Assembly: GCA_963803265.1 (NCBI GenBank)
Contig: CAWDLZ010000015.1
Coordinates: 1-64,000, forward strand
Direction: 5' to 3'
DNA from: CAIKMD01 sp963803265
Lineage (GTDB): Bacteria > Pseudomonadota > Alphaproteobacteria > ATCC43930 > CGMCC-115725
DNA length: 64,000 bases
In this document: piece by piece, positions 63,178 through 64,000 of the stretch
Numbering within the stretch: position 1 is the first letter of the stretch
How the letters are laid out: each line of letters opens with the position of its first letter
Translations under genes and position numbers: made by a program
Notes under the pieces: model-generated
Told to the model about the DNA's origin: nothing
Seen by the model: the letters and a program-made list of their open reading frames with translations, nothing else
The model's database searches: none

Positions 63178-63476
63178 GATAGCCGCGAGCGAAGCCGCAT
63201 TCCTTCCCTGAGTATCTCATCGTTTTCTCCGTTTTTCGGCCGCAACGCCGTCGCGGCGCAGGCTCGACAGCTTGATCGAAAGACGCGAACCGGGCAATCT
63301 CGTTCCTTCGGCGGCACGGTCTCGGCTTGAAGATCGGATCGGCATCCACTGCCGTTTCGACGGTCGAGACAGGAAATATTCTTGATGCCGTCGAGAGCAT
63401 TTCCTCGTCCCGAGCGTCGGTGACGGACGCAGGATGTCGATGCGGCATCGAAACGAGGGTGCGAAGGAGTGACGGG

Positions 63477-64000
63477 GTGGCAAACCTGAAGCTTACGCTG
63501 GCTTTGCTGGAACTACGATCGCACGCGGGCATTGATGGACGGGAGCGTCCGCCCCGATGGCATCGATCTCGCCTGTCAGAGCAGCCAACTCGTCGGCGAC
63601 ATCATGGAGCGGGCGCTGAAGCTGGAGTTCGATGTCTCCGAGCTGGGTTTCACCTACTATCTCCGAAGTCTCGACATGCAAGACCCGCCTTTCGTCGCGA
63701 TTCCGGTGTTTCCGAACCGTTTCTTTCGGCACGGCGCCATCTTTGTGAACGCCGCGAGCAACATCAAGACGCCGGCGGATTTGAGCGGAAAAAAGGTCGG
63801 TGAACTTCATCGCTACGGCCATGATGCGGGCATTTGGGCCAAGGGCGCCCTCAGCGACGATTACGGCGTGCCGGCCGATAGCTACACGTATTATGTCGGA
63901 GGTTCTCGACAAGCCGGCGCCGCCAAGGGATTGGGCGCCTTTTGCCGAGCCGGAAAACGTGCGAATTCGACATCTCGGCCCCGATCAAACTCTGGACAGA
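63477..64000 (+). CDS. 4,5-dihydroxyphthalate decarboxylase-like protein, 5' part, two frameshifts
   Basis: A fragment cut by the window end. GTG at 63477 follows AAGGAG. It begins VANLKLTLA and, after an extra base near 63503, continues CWNYDRTRALMDGSVRPDGI, DLACQSSQLVGDIMERALKL, FTYYLRSLDMQDPPFVAIPV, FPNRFFRHGAIFVNAASNIK. A second extra base near 63904 precedes LDKPAPPRDWAPFAEPENVR. The 'LACWNYDRT..L..G.V.P.GI' start and 'ERALKLEFDVSELGF' are those of the dihydroxyphthalate decarboxylase family, a PBP-like fold. True decarboxylase activity versus solute binding cannot be decided. Confidence 0.72.

Overview
The window is GC-rich, densely packed and bacterial. Gene content and order point to an alphaproteobacterium of Rhodospirillales type: a fused petA-petB-petC (bc1) operon, the runs ychF-pth-rplY-prs and pgeF-midA-lgt-hldD, the row ubiK-ybjN-proC, a phasin, and a MarR/OmpR/histidine-kinase set facing an ilvE-like aminotransferase. 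No rRNA, tRNA or CRISPR array was seen. Genus-level placement is not possible from this sequence alone.

Layout. 0-1.3 kb: the end of an IS1380-type transposase and a truncated restriction-type protein. 1.3-5.7 kb: tungstate uptake (tupA, tupB, no tupC), cardiolipin synthase, hemF, trmL. 5.8-8.5 kb: cytochrome bc1. 8.5-12.4 kb: methionine salvage (mtnP, mtnA), dienelactone hydrolase, a methyltransferase. 12.4-20.5 kb: housekeeping genes for translation, PRPP, lipoprotein and LPS-heptose synthesis. 20.6-22.7 kb: ubiK, ybjN, a 30-bp tandem repeat, proC. 22.7-25.3 kb: small proteins and a decayed second IS1380 copy. 25.4-31.4 kb: TetR, phasin, HATPase protein, decayed hicBA, two-component system, MarR, ilvE. 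31.4-40.4 kb: vapBC, molybdopterin genes, pgsA, uvrC, a FolM-like SDR, uvrB. 40.5-48.1 kb: diguanylate cyclase, aspartate aminotransferase, a CO/xanthine-dehydrogenase-like large subunit, a divergent EF-G paralogue. 48.1-55.8 kb: accessory DNA with an orphan hicB, a brnTA module between 33-bp direct repeats, msrP, an AT-richer insert bounded by a 46-bp direct repeat, and a PqqD/HprK-related kinase gene coupled to a Tat-exported protein gene. 55.8-64 kb: DoxX, a Rieske oxygenase resembling phthalate 4,5-dioxygenase, three solute-binding proteins without transporters, an MFS exporter, a TauD-type dioxygenase and a 4,5-dihydroxyphthalate-decarboxylase-like gene cut by the window end.

Two themes connect the window. 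One is molybdenum/tungsten metabolism: TupAB, MoaD, MoaE, MoeA and MobB would supply MsrP and the CoxL-like enzyme. The other is frequent single-base frameshifts in otherwise intact genes (prs, uvrB, the aspartate aminotransferase, the diguanylate cyclase, the kinase, a solute-binding protein). Gene lengths are off by exactly one base in several cases and one gene is essential, so many are probably sequence errors. The hicB nonsense codon and the truncated endonuclease look like real decay.

The most interesting candidate for an undescribed system is the two-gene unit at 52.85-54.58 kb: a PqqD-like peptide-binding domain fused to an HprK-related kinase, translationally coupled (ATGA overlap) to a small Cys-containing Tat substrate. 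A nearby 46-bp duplication of the kinase gene's 3' end shows that foreign DNA inserted exactly there.
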